In this document: positions 7,494 through 16,200 of the stretch, piece by piece
Layout: every line of letters begins with the position of its first letter
Position numbering within the stretch: the stretch's first letter is position 1
Assembly: GCA_017431185.1 (NCBI GenBank)
Contig: JAFRLP010000588.1
Span: 1 to 36,471 of the forward strand
DNA: 36,471 nucleotides
Direction: 5' to 3'
DNA from: Victivallales bacterium
GTDB taxonomy: Bacteria; Verrucomicrobiota; Lentisphaeria; Oligosphaerales; Oligosphaeraceae
Translations under genes and position numbers: made by a program
The notes under the pieces: model-generated
Seen by the model: only the letters and a program-made list of their open reading frames with translations
Told to the model about the DNA's origin: nothing
Databases searched by the model: none

Positions 7494-8642
7494 TCAGAGT
7501 ACGGTGGCTCCGTCAGCGGCGTGGCAGAGGAAGGTCTGGGGTGCTATGCTGGTTCTGGCCTGGTATTCGGCGGCGACGGACTTGGCGTACCGCTCCGCCT
7601 GTTCCGCCTGGACAAGATGCACGGTGATGCCCCCGAATCCGCCGCCAGACAGACGTGCGCCAAGGCAACCAGGCGTGTGCCGTCCAATCTCCACCAGCAG
7701 GTCAAGTTCGGCGCAGCTGTTGCGGAAATCATCCCGTGAACTTTCGTGGGACTGGAACATCAGTTGACCGAAATCAGCCAGGCGATTCGCCTGGAGGGCG
7801 GCCACTCCGTCCTCCACCCGGGCGATTTCCCTGATGACGTGCCTGGCGCAATGGAAGGTCTCGGGGGCGAGCGTGGCCTCCAAAGAGAGCAGTTCCTCCA
7901 GCGTGGCAAAACGAAGGGAGGATAACCCAGGATGGACGCTGGCAAGTCTTTTGACGGCGTCCTCGCAGGCGGCGCGGCGGTCATTGTACTCCGTGGTCAG
8001 GTTATGCTTGACCATACAGTTGACCACCACGAAAGCCGTTCCCGCCGGAATGGGAATCGCATTGACCTTGAGGCTGTGGAAATCCGAGTGTATGAGGCAG
8101 TCGGCCTTCCCGTTGAGGCTGGAGAACTGGTCCATCAGGCCGGTCTGCGCGCCGATGTAGTGGTTTTCGCAGGCCTGGCCGATGCGGGCCTTGGTCAGGG
8201 CCTCCAGCCCAGGGCAATGCTCGCCGCCCTTCAATGCCGTGATGATGGCCATCTCCAGCGCGGCGGAACTGCTCATGCCCGCCGAAAGGGGGACATTGCT
8301 GCCTATCACCATGCGGAACGCCGATGTCGTGACCCCGAACTCGGCCATCGCCAGGATCATGCCTTTGACGTAGTTGCACCAGTCTCCAGGAGTCCGCTTT
8401 TCGAGTTCGTCCATGCTGAACACGCGCTCCTCGTCCATCGTCAGGGAATAGACTTGGCACTTGTTGCCTGGTTCGAGGGAGACGGCGACCCAGGTATAGC
8501 GGTCAATGGCGGCGGAAAGCACCGTGCCCTGGTTGTAGTCCGTGTGGTTGCCCAGAATCTCCAGGCGGCCTGGCGCCCTGGCAATGCGCTCAGGCGCCTT
8601 GCCATACCTCTTCAGGAATGCTTGCAGAACTTGCTCTTTCAT
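7494..8642 (-). CDS. galK: Galactokinase-like GHMP sugar kinase
   Basis: The protein has 382 aa, the galactokinase length. The sugar-binding motif is at 23-37 (APGRLEILGNHTDYN), the GHMP ATP loop is NVPLSAGMSSSAALE (116-130), the catalytic Asp171 is in TGLMDQF, HNLTTEYNDRR lies near 213-223 and LSGGGFGGITVHL is near the C-terminus. Galactokinase phosphorylates galactose at C1 in the Leloir pathway. The signature is altered, however: the residue before HTDY, a sugar-contacting Glu in known galactokinases, is Asn32, and the Asn after GRx is Glu28. The fold is certain; strict galactose specificity is less so. Galactose-pathway genes are not adjacent; iorB lies upstream and ffh downstream. Confidence 0.85.
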   Translation of the reverse strand: MKEQVLQAFLKRYGKAPERIARAPGRLEILGNHTDYNQGTVLSAAIDRYTWVAVSLEPGNKCQVYSLTMDEERVFSMDELEKRTPGDWCNYVKGMILAMAEFGVTTSAFRMVIGSNVPLSAGMSSSAALEMAIITALKGGEHCPGLEALTKARIGQACENHYIGAQTGLMDQFSSLNGKADCLIHSDFHSLKVNAIPIPAGTAFVVVNCMVKHNLTTEYNDRRAACEDAVKRLASVHPGLSSLRFATLEELLSLEATLAPETFHCARHVIREIARVEDGVAALQANRLADFGQLMFQSHESSRDDFRNSCAELDLLVEIGRHTPGCLGARLSGGGFGGITVHLVQAEQAERYAKSVAAEYQARTSIAPQTFLCHAADGATVL

Positions 8643-8679
8643 TTCTTGTCCGAAATGCGGCGGTATTTCAGAATTTTGA

Positions 8680-8698
8680 CAAGGGCGAGACGCCCTTG
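8680..8698 (-). terminator. Hairpin directly after the iorB stop
   Basis: CAAGGGCG (8680-8687) and CGCCCTTG (8691-8698) form a perfect 8-bp stem with a 3-base loop, abutting the iorB stop codon. Only a weak A/T tail follows on the minus strand, so it may be a 3'-end stabiliser rather than a full terminator. Confidence 0.45.
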
Positions 8699-9274
8699 CT
8701 ACTTGCCGGCGGCCTGGCGCCCCGCCTCAAAGACCTTGAGGTTGGCGGCCACGACACTTTCCCCTTTCCGGGCGAAGAAGGCTGTGATGGCCTCCCGCAG
8801 CTTTTCGGGCTCCATGGCGAGGAAGCACGAGACCGCTCCGAGGATGACCATGTTGGAGCCGCGGGCGTTGCCGGCCTCGGTGGCAATCGCGTCCGCATCA
8901 ATGACCACGGATTTGGGATAGGTCTTCAATTCGGCAAGCACCTCGGTGATTTCAGGATAGTTGCCGATGTTGACGATGGGCTTGGAGGCGGTGATGACCG
9001 CTCCCGTGGCGGCGAGGCTGCGACCGTGGCGAAGCGCCTCCATGGGTTCCATGGCGACAATCACGTCCGCCGTCCCGTCGGCAATCAGGTCGCTCAAAAT
9101 GGGTTCGCTGGAGAGACGCAGGTGGGCCAGGACGGCGCCGCCGCGCTGGCTCATGCCGTGGACTTCGGACTGCTTGACGTTCAGCCCCATGTTCATCGCC
9201 GCCTTGCCGATGATGGCCGCGATCGTCAGGATGCCTTGACCGCCGACCCCTGCCAGAACAATGTCGTTTTTCAT
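8699..9274 (-). CDS. iorB: Indolepyruvate:ferredoxin oxidoreductase beta subunit
   Basis: The protein has 191 aa. It is the pyruvate-ferredoxin-oxidoreductase gamma-domain type subunit that pairs with IorA to decarboxylate aryl-pyruvates from aromatic amino acids to aryl-acetyl-CoA, reducing ferredoxin. Diagnostic stretches are DIVLAGVGGQGILTIAAIIG at the N-terminus, QSEVHGMSQRGGAVLAHLRL (residues 35-54) and DVIVAMEPMEALRHG. A strong GGGAGGA site precedes the ATG by 9 bases. The gene lies 21 bp after iorA, so the two are one operon. Confidence 0.96.
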   Translation of the reverse strand: MKNDIVLAGVGGQGILTIAAIIGKAAMNMGLNVKQSEVHGMSQRGGAVLAHLRLSSEPILSDLIADGTADVIVAMEPMEALRHGRSLAATGAVITASKPIVNIGNYPEITEVLAELKTYPKSVVIDADAIATEAGNARGSNMVILGAVSCFLAMEPEKLREAITAFFARKGESVVAANLKVFEAGRQAAGK

Positions 9275-9295
9275 CTTGCGCTGTCCTCCCTTGGG

Positions 9296-10885
9296 TTACT
9301 TTTTCTTGGCCTTGCTGCGAAGCGTCTGAATGCACTCGCGCCGGGACACGATGACGGACGGCCCCTGGTAGGCCAGTTCCTCGCGGATGACCGCCACGTT
9401 CTCCTCGTGTTTGCCCGGCAGCGGCGTGATGGTGCGGATGTGCTCCTTGGCGACGCCCAGGCCCGCCACGATGTCCTCCAGTTTTCCGGCGCCGACCGAG
9501 GACTGCCCGCCAGTCATGCCCGTGGTCAGGTTGTCCAGGATGAAGATGGTGATGGGGGACTGCTCCCACACGGCGTCCAGCGTGCCCGGCATGCCGGAGT
9601 GGGTGTAGGTGGAGTCGCCGATGACGGCGATGGCGGGGGAGACTCCCGCGTCCGCCGCGCCTTTGGCCATGGTGACGGAGGCCCCCATGTCCACGCAGGA
9701 GGAGATGGCGCTGTAGGGAGGCAGGGCCCCTAGGGTGTAGCAGCCGATGTCGCCGAAGACCCGCGCCCCTGGCTGGTCGGCGATGGCCGCCTTGATGGCC
9801 CGATAGGTGTCCGCATGAGGACAGCCGTCGCACAGCCGAGGCGGACGCATCTGGACGAGTTTGGAGAGTTCGCGCAACGGGGCCAGTTCCAGCTTGAATG
9901 CCTCAGCCACTTTTCGGGGATTGAGTTCTCCCGTGCGGGGCAGGTCTCCCGTCATGCGTCCCTTGATGCGTGGGTCGGCCAGCGGTCCGCGCAGCATTTT
10001 CTCGATGAATGGCATTCCTTCCTCCACGCATACGATGGTCTGGCACTCCGCCATCAGACGGGCCAGTTTCGCACGGGGCAGCGGGTATTGGGAGACCTTC
10101 AGCACGGGATGGGGGCAGTGTCCGCCAAACGCCTCCATCAGATAGTTGTAGCCAAGCCCAGAGGCGATGACGCCGATGCTCTTGTCCGCGCCGTCCTCAT
10201 AGCGGTTGAACGGCGAGTCCTCGCTGGCCTGCTCGAAGGCTGGCTGCTTGTCGCACAGTTTGGCGTAGTTCTTCTGGGCGATGGCGGGAAGCAGCACATA
10301 GCGGCGGTCATTCGGATCGGCCACGATGCGGGGCGGAATCGCGCTGGGTTCCGCCACCTCCACATTGGCCCGCGAATGGGAAAGGCGTGTGCTCAACCGC
10401 ATCAGCACGGGGGTCTCCAGCCTTTCAGACAACTCAAAGGCATAGGAGGCCATGTCGTAGGTCTCCTGCTGGGTGGAGGGCTCCAGGCATGGAATCATCG
10501 CAAACTGCGCGTAGTACCGTGAATCCTGCTCGTTCTGGGAACTGTGCATGGACGGGTCGTCCGCCACGACGACCAGCAGACCGCCGCGCGCGCCCGTCAC
10601 CGCGCTGTTCATGAAACCATCGGCGCAGGCATTCAGTCCGACATGCTTCATGCAGGCCATCGCCCGCAGACCCGCAAAGGACATGCCAACCGCCTCTTCC
10701 ATGGCTGACTTCTCGTTGGTTGACCATTCACGGTGTACTCCGCGTTCCGCCGCCAGTTTGGAGGACTGCACGTATTCCATTATCTCCGTGGACGGCGTTC
10801 CAGGGTAGGCATAGCACCCGGACAGGCCGGCTGCCAACGCACCCTGCGCCAGCGCCTCGTCACCTAACAACAATTGCTGCGTCAT
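9296..10885 (-). CDS. iorA: Indolepyruvate:ferredoxin oxidoreductase alpha subunit, without the C-terminal ferredoxin domain
   Basis: The protein has 529 aa. The N-terminal pyrimidine-binding half (YAYPGTPSTEIMEYV; MKHVGLNACADGFMN) and the TPP-binding half (LCDGCPHADTYRAIK; GDIGCYTLGALPP; IGDSTYTHSGMPG; ILDNLTTGMTGGQ) are complete. Family members usually run past 600 aa and end in a cysteine-rich 4Fe-4S ferredoxin domain. This one stops at RRECIQTLRSKAKKK with no CxxCxxC cluster, and only 21 bp separate it from iorB, so the domain is absent rather than frameshifted. Electrons must then leave through an outside protein, or the C-terminal cluster is dispensable. GGAGAT precedes the ATG by 8 bases. 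Confidence 0.95.
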   Translation of the reverse strand: MTQQLLLGDEALAQGALAAGLSGCYAYPGTPSTEIMEYVQSSKLAAERGVHREWSTNEKSAMEEAVGMSFAGLRAMACMKHVGLNACADGFMNSAVTGARGGLLVVVADDPSMHSSQNEQDSRYYAQFAMIPCLEPSTQQETYDMASYAFELSERLETPVLMRLSTRLSHSRANVEVAEPSAIPPRIVADPNDRRYVLLPAIAQKNYAKLCDKQPAFEQASEDSPFNRYEDGADKSIGVIASGLGYNYLMEAFGGHCPHPVLKVSQYPLPRAKLARLMAECQTIVCVEEGMPFIEKMLRGPLADPRIKGRMTGDLPRTGELNPRKVAEAFKLELAPLRELSKLVQMRPPRLCDGCPHADTYRAIKAAIADQPGARVFGDIGCYTLGALPPYSAISSCVDMGASVTMAKGAADAGVSPAIAVIGDSTYTHSGMPGTLDAVWEQSPITIFILDNLTTGMTGGQSSVGAGKLEDIVAGLGVAKEHIRTITPLPGKHEENVAVIREELAYQGPSVIVSRRECIQTLRSKAKKK

Positions 10886-10936
10886 GGATTGTTATCTCCT
10901 TTTTTTTAGCCTTTTCACGGTTTAAACACAATTGAA

Positions 10937-10965
10937 CTAATATATCCCAAAAGGCGTTTTTTCAA
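10937..10965 (-). promoter_or_regulatory. Promoter of the iorAB operon
   Basis: On the minus strand TTGAAA (10960-10965), 17 bases and TATTAG (10937-10942) lie about 50 bases before the iorA ATG. Just upstream, ATGGC and GCCAT arms with ATAT cores (about 10971-10998) form an imperfect inverted repeat that could bind a regulator. Confidence 0.55.
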
Positions 10966-11046
10966 GCGCAATGGCAGCATATCACGCCATATTGCCATAC
11001 CCCCGATTCTGCGACCATTTGTTCTCCATGGAATATTCCAAGGGTG

Positions 11047-11889
11047 TCATCCTCGGGCTGGCAGTGCTCTGACCTGGCGGCGGAAGGCGACGGGAGGCAA
11101 ATGGAAGACGGCGGAGAAGGCCTTGCTGAACTGGTTCCTTTTTTTGAAACCACAGCGCTCGGCAATTTCATCCATGGTTGCTTCCGTGCGTCTAAGCAGG
11201 GCCTGTGCCTTGAGGAGGCGGCAATGCAGCGTGTGCTGGTGTGGCGAAATGCCCATCTGCCTTTCAAAGAGGTGCTGGAAATTATCAAGGGACATTTGCG
11301 CCACCTTGCTGAGCTCCCGATTGCTCAATTTGCGGGAGTCGATGTCGTTGGCCAGAAGGCTCTGGCAATAGGTGAGTACCCTGGCTATGCGAGGGTCCAT
11401 GCTCTTCCTGATGGGCGACCTGCTCCGTTCCTCGTGAAGAAGAACCAGAGCCTCGAACAGGATGGAATGCAGACGGATGTTCTCGACGTCAGGGGTCTCG
11501 AATGCCTTCTGGATCCGCGGAATGAAATGCTCCGCCGGAAAGGCGTAGAACGGAGCCAGCCCTTGACAGAAGAACGGCTCCTCCAGCTCGAAGTCGATGT
11601 GGAACTGCTCGATTACGCGGTCATTGGTGCATCCCACGAATTGCCAGGCCGGTATGAGATAGCATTTGTCCGGGCACATGGGCACCGGCTCCCTGTCGGG
11701 CAGAAGCAGGTAGCCTCCCTCGCCTGAATGCCAGTAGAAACGCCAAAGGGACTTCGGGGATATGGGCATCTTCCACTCCCGAAGCGCGTACATCCCGTAT
11801 GCGAACAACTGTATGCCGGGCAGCGCCCGACCCATGAGGGACGGATTGTATTTGACAGGTTTTGATACGTGTTTAACAGATTCTTGCAT
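11047..11889 (-). CDS. AraC-family transcriptional regulator
   Basis: The protein has 280 aa. The N-terminal cupin-like sensing domain (about residues 20-150) contains WRFYWHSGEGGYLLLPDREP and QFHIDFELEEPF. The C-terminal two-helix-turn-helix AraC domain (about 180-275) contains LSNRELSKVAQMSLDNFQHL and MDEIAERCGFKKRNQFSKAF. It is divergent from the prepilin/giant-protein operon, with 103 bp between the starts, and is most likely its sugar-responsive activator. The ATG at 11889 has GGGTTTG a few bases upstream, a weak ribosome site. Confidence 0.93.
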   Translation of the reverse strand: MQESVKHVSKPVKYNPSLMGRALPGIQLFAYGMYALREWKMPISPKSLWRFYWHSGEGGYLLLPDREPVPMCPDKCYLIPAWQFVGCTNDRVIEQFHIDFELEEPFFCQGLAPFYAFPAEHFIPRIQKAFETPDVENIRLHSILFEALVLLHEERSRSPIRKSMDPRIARVLTYCQSLLANDIDSRKLSNRELSKVAQMSLDNFQHLFERQMGISPHQHTLHCRLLKAQALLRRTEATMDEIAERCGFKKRNQFSKAFSAVFHLPPVAFRRQVRALPARG

Positions 11890-11940
11890 TTACAAACCCT
11901 TTTTTTGATATACATTAATGTAATCTTGGCAGAATGCAAG
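11884..11940. promoter_or_regulatory. Nested palindromes between divergent AraC and cassette 1
   Basis: A perfect 12-bp palindrome, TACATTAATGTA (11911-11922), sits inside a wider inverted pair, CTTGCATT (11884-11891, overlapping the AraC start) and AATGCAAG (11933-11940). The intergenic space is AT-rich and shared by both directions, so this is the expected place for the regulator's binding sites. Confidence 0.5.
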
Positions 11941-11967
11941 TGGCAAGGAAAATCGCCAGGATGGACA

Positions 11968-11988
11968 GGAGCAAGGAGCAAGGAGCAA
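11968..11988 (+). repeat. Triple GGAGCAA heptamer at the ribosome-binding site
   Basis: Three exact tandem copies of GGAGCAA (11968-11974, 11975-11981, 11982-11988) end 4 bases before the prepilin ATG at 11993. Each contains a partial Shine-Dalgarno core. Copy-number change by slippage would move or multiply the ribosome site. Confidence 0.8.
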
Positions 11989-11992
11989 GAAG

Positions 11993-12694
11993 ATGGCTTG
12001 GCGCAAATCCGGACTTTTTTTCACTTTAATCGAATTGCTCGTAGTCATAGCCATAATCGCCATACTTGCGGCGATGCTCCTGCCGGCGCTGAGCAAGGCG
12101 CGCGACAAGGCGCGGAGCGTCTCCTGCGTCAACCAGCTGAAGCAGATTGGCAATGCCAGTCTCCTCTACATGGATGAGAACGAGGACTATTACCCGAAGG
12201 CCGCAACGACATCCCCCGTTAACTATCCGCACTGGACGACGTTGGTTGCGCCCTACCTCGGACTTCCTGTGGTGTCGGACGACACCTTTCTCCTTTCCCT
12301 GGACAAGAAAGTCAAGTATCCGATGTTCAAATGCCCCTCCAATCTAAATATGATGGACGTCGGGCAGGCGTGTGGCGGCAAGGATGGCTGCAACTACGGC
12401 ATCTGCTCCGGCTGGGGCTACGGCAGTTCCACGGTGGGGGCGCCCCAGTTCCTGAAGGCATCCCAGATCAAGGGCGGCCCCTCCAGCAAGTTCTACATCA
12501 TGGACTCCAACAAGACATGGAATTTCTCCAACGACTCAAGGCGCAGCGCCATGGGACTGGTACACGGCCATGACACTTTGAACATGTCCTATGGCGATTT
12601 CCATGTGCAATCCCTCAAGATGCTCTTCAAAGGCCCGGCGACCACGGATTTCCAGGACTATCCGCGCCGATTCTGGAAACCTGCGGAGAACTGA
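11993..12694 (+). CDS. Prepilin-type N-terminal domain protein, cassette 1
   Basis: The protein has 233 aa. The class III prepilin signal is followed by the hydrophobic helix, reading [10 protein letters not shown] at residues 9-18, with the conserved Glu14 five residues into the mature part. The usual Gly just before the cleavage point is Phe9 here; the nearest Gly is at 7. The rest resembles the globular part of the Lentisphaerota/Planctomycetes DUF1559-like pseudopilins ([44 protein letters not shown]). The last segment corresponds to the family's His-x(9)-Asp-Gly motif but reads Gly-Asp. It is likely a membrane-anchored or surface protein. It leads an operon with a small secreted protein and a 1323-aa secreted protein. 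Confidence 0.9.
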   Translation: MAWRKSGLFFTLIELLVVIAIIAILAAMLLPALSKARDKARSVSCVNQLKQIGNASLLYMDENEDYYPKAATTSPVNYPHWTTLVAPYLGLPVVSDDTFLLSLDKKVKYPMFKCPSNLNMMDVGQACGGKDGCNYGICSGWGYGSSTVGAPQFLKASQIKGGPSSKFYIMDSNKTWNFSNDSRRSAMGLVHGHDTLNMSYGDFHVQSLKMLFKGPATTDFQDYPRRFWKPAEN

Positions 12695-12699
12695 CGGCC

Positions 12700-13257
12700 A
12701 TGCGTCTTCCTTTCATTCTGATTATGACGTCGATGTCGCTTGCGCTGGCTGGCTCGAATTTGCTGGAGAACCCCCGTTTTGACGCGCCGGAGGGATACAT
12801 GAAGGGATGGGAATGGAGTCCGATGTGGGCTCCTATCTTCACGGTCTCCTACGACCAGGGGAAGCGCGCCGTGGCCATCGCCTCCAGCAGCAACGAGTAT
12901 TCCGGCTACCTGAACCAGACGGTGCCCGTTGTCCCAGGCAAGGAGTATGTCCTTCGGGCAGAGTTGTTCCTGCCGCTGGGGCGTTCCCTGCTGTGGGTGG
13001 TGGCCCTCAACGACCAGAGGAAGGAGATTGGCAAAAGCTGGACTCGCCGAAGCTATTCTCTGGCGGACAATCCGCTGTTCCCCCATTTCGTGAAGCCGGA
13101 GTACGCCCCCAACGGTCGCCTTGTCAACGACTGGGAAACCCTGGAACTCCGGGTCAAGATTCCGGACGGCGTGCCTTTCGTGCGGGTGAACGTCGGCAGT
13201 TATTTCGGGCAGGGGATAGTCTTTTTTCGCAGGGTTGAGTTTTTTGCCGCAGACTAA
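12700..13257 (+). CDS. Secreted beta-sandwich-type protein, possible carbohydrate-binding
   Basis: The protein has 185 aa. A signal peptide (about residues 1-18, MRLPFILIMTSMSLALAG) precedes NLLENPRFD, the typical opening of a jelly-roll carbohydrate-binding domain. Alternating strands follow, such as NQTVPVVPGKEYVLRAELFL, LELRVKIPDG and VRVNVGSYFGQGIVFFRRVEF. No catalytic motif is visible. It starts 5 bp after the prepilin gene and ends 38 bp before the giant gene, so the three are one operon. The binding role is inferred from fold-like pattern only. Confidence 0.75.
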   Translation: MRLPFILIMTSMSLALAGSNLLENPRFDAPEGYMKGWEWSPMWAPIFTVSYDQGKRAVAIASSSNEYSGYLNQTVPVVPGKEYVLRAELFLPLGRSLLWVVALNDQRKEIGKSWTRRSYSLADNPLFPHFVKPEYAPNGRLVNDWETLELRVKIPDGVPFVRVNVGSYFGQGIVFFRRVEFFAAD

Positions 13258-13295
13258 GGAGCTGCGAAGATGATTCAGGAAGGAGTTTTTCCGCA

Positions 13296-16200
13296 ATGAA
13301 GAAAGTCCTTTGCCGACTGTGCGCCATGGCCATGACTACCGTTACCGCTTTATTTGCCGCTCCGAAACTGGAGGTTTCCCGCCTGGTCAACGGCGCCTAT
13401 GAGCCCGTGTCAGGGGAGGCGGGGCTTGAGGTTGCGCTGGCGAAGGAGCCAGGCGGAAACCTGGAAGTGTGGAAGGCCTCCTTGGCGAATCGGGGAAAGG
13501 AGCCGTTGCTTCTGCGTCTGCGGATGAGCCACGAAGGACTGTCGGCGGGAGGGGATTTCTGGGACGGATTCGAGTTCCATCCAAAAGTCAGGGACTCCCT
13601 CGTCCCCGCAGGCGATCGGCACGTGTTTCCCATGACGGTCTATCTGGCCGATGGCCGAATGTCGGTGCTTGGTTTCACACCGGACACTTGCGCCAGCCGA
13701 TTCGAGCGCGCTTTGGTCATGGAAAAGGGTGGAAAGGCGACTCTGCGCTTCGATGTGTTCTGGGCATTGCTTCCCGGCGAGGAGCTTGCCACCCGTTTCG
13801 TCTCAATCGAGACGAAAGGGGAAAGCTATGTGGAGGCGGTGGAGCGATATCATCTGGAGTTTCCGGAATTCTTCCGTCCCGTGAAGGGGTTTGACGAGCG
13901 TGGCTTCGGCACTGGCGGCTATCTCTCCAGTCTGGAGACTCTGCGTGACTACCAGTTGGAGGAGTGCCGACGCACGGGCTTCGACTGGGAATGGTACTAC
14001 AACTGCTATCAGCGGGCGGGCGACTTCTTCCCGAAGGAGAGATTCTGGGATGAGAAACTCGGATACAAGCGGGAAAATTCCCATGGGAAATGCAATATTC
14101 CGGGAACTGTGGACGACTGGCTCAAATACCATCAGTTCCGCACCACGGTCGGAAACAAAACCAGCGCGCTCTTCTACTACTATATGCAGCAATACTGCAA
14201 CGCCGAACTCCTGCACAGGGAATACGAGGACTCCGCCTGGCGGGACGAAAACGGCCATCCTGGATACCAGGTGACCGGATGGGCAGATGAATTCCTCTCC
14301 GAATACGCCTGGCCCGGCAAACACGGCTCCTTCGGCAAGGTCATCCGTGAGGATTTGGCGAAAATCTGGCAGAGCTTCCCCATCGCAGGATTTGCCCTGG
14401 ACTGCGCCATCGGAAGCTCCGCCTACTACGGGCCCCTGGTGACCAGGGAATTCCCACGCTCCTTCGACGACAAGGGACGCCTCTTTGTCAAGGAAGGCCT
14501 GGCCCTTGCCTACAATATGGACTATACGCGCTCTCTGCCGCCGCATGCGGACGGACGCCGCGCCGGCTCCATGATCAACGCACCCTACACCTATCTGCCC
14601 ATTTTCCATTGCGACGGGGTGATGCACGAGGCCACCCCCTACGAGCGCATGGACTTGCCCGTGCCGCACCGTCTGATGCTCGGCCAGAAGGCATGGGTCA
14701 TCTGGCGCGGTTTCGTGATGGAGCCTTTCCTGGACTGGAACAGACTCTCTCCTGACCAAGTCAACGAGGCGATGAGCGGCGCCGTGGACTACCTCATCCT
14801 CTTCACGCTGCGTATGGGGGCCTCCCCTTCCAAGATGTTCACCAGGGGATATCCGGATATGCGGGCGCGTCGCGACCTCTTCACGGAGAATGCGCGGCGC
14901 GGCTGGCGCGCCGCGCCTTTTGCATGGGTGGAGGGCGTTGCAGGCTCCGAGAACCCGTGGGACCTGAACGCCCCAGTCTGGGTCTCCCGCTATGGCGAAG
15001 CGCACAACAGTCGCATTGTCCTTTCCATTCCGCGCAGGGAAGGGCGAAAAGGTCGTCTCCGCATCGAAACATCGCGTTTTGGCGCTGAGGGCGCCGTCTA
15101 TGCGGCCTTGGACGGGACGGCGACCGTAAACCACGTGGCGCGGGAAGCCACGATTGTGGAGTTTGACTTGGCTCCGTTCCGCTATGTTGTGCTGGAGCGC
15201 GTGGGGACTGCAAAGGAGGGGCGCCAGGTCGCCGTCTATCGGCCATGCCCGGAAAAGGTGAAGTTCCTGCCTGGCGAGGATTTCATCCCGGAACTTCCGC
15301 TGGACAACGGCAAGGCGCCTTTGGCGGCCATCGTGGGCGAACCCGAGGAAATCGCCGCCGTGGACTGGCCGGTGACCGCCCTCTCGACTTATGACGCCTT
15401 CTATCGCACGCGGCTGCTGTTCTATGGCGAACGCCTCTGGGGACTGGAGAAGAAAATGCAGAACCAGTTTCGGTTCCCCATCGAGCGCACCAGCGATGCA
15501 CGGACTGTCTTTGCCGTTGGCAAGACGGCGCGTGAACGCCTCTTCCCTGGCGTCGAGGAAACCGATGCGGTTGTCCATCGCAGGGATGGTCAGCGGGACT
15601 TCGTGGCCTTCTTCCCTGGAACGCTGACGGAGGCGCAGCTCATCGTCGCCCTCCTGGAAAAGCTTGACAAGTGGTATCCCTTCCATGCCGGTCCGATGTC
15701 GGACTGGCCTATCAAGGTGAAAGCGTGGGGCAGGGCGTTTGTCGCCCACCAGCCTACTTTTGCGGACGCATCAATCCATCCCGCTCATGTGGCGCGCCAT
15801 GCATTGAAGGCGGATGAACTGGCTGTCGGTCGTGCTCCGGACGGCAATCTCTACCTGCGCACACGCTTTTCGGGAGACCGCGACCTGGTGACGCAGTTGA
15901 TTCTAGGGCCCCACAACCGCCAGTTCGAGTACGGCTCGTCCCATACCATTGATTCGGGTCTCGGCGTTACGGTCAATTCCCTGACCATGGTGCGGGACCG
16001 CCGATACCATGCGGTGGATGAGACGGCCCCCATGCTTACCCAATACGGGTATGTCGGTGGCAACCATGGCCTTCTGGTTGCGCTGAAGCTGGAAATGCAC
16101 GCCCATGGACTGGCGGAAACCGATTTGGGGACGGAGTTCATCTCGAATGGCCGCAAATACTATCCTGTCGCCATAAACGACTCCGACCACATCACGGTCA

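Noticed and set aside
5774..7627. 617-aa plus-strand open frame over ffh
   Set aside because: Antisense shadow of ffh, rich in His, Leu and Gln from complementary codons; no domain or start signal.
13803..15749. 648-aa minus-strand open frame inside the 1323-aa gene
   Set aside because: The forward gene has a signal peptide, ribosome site and operon context; the reverse frame has none.
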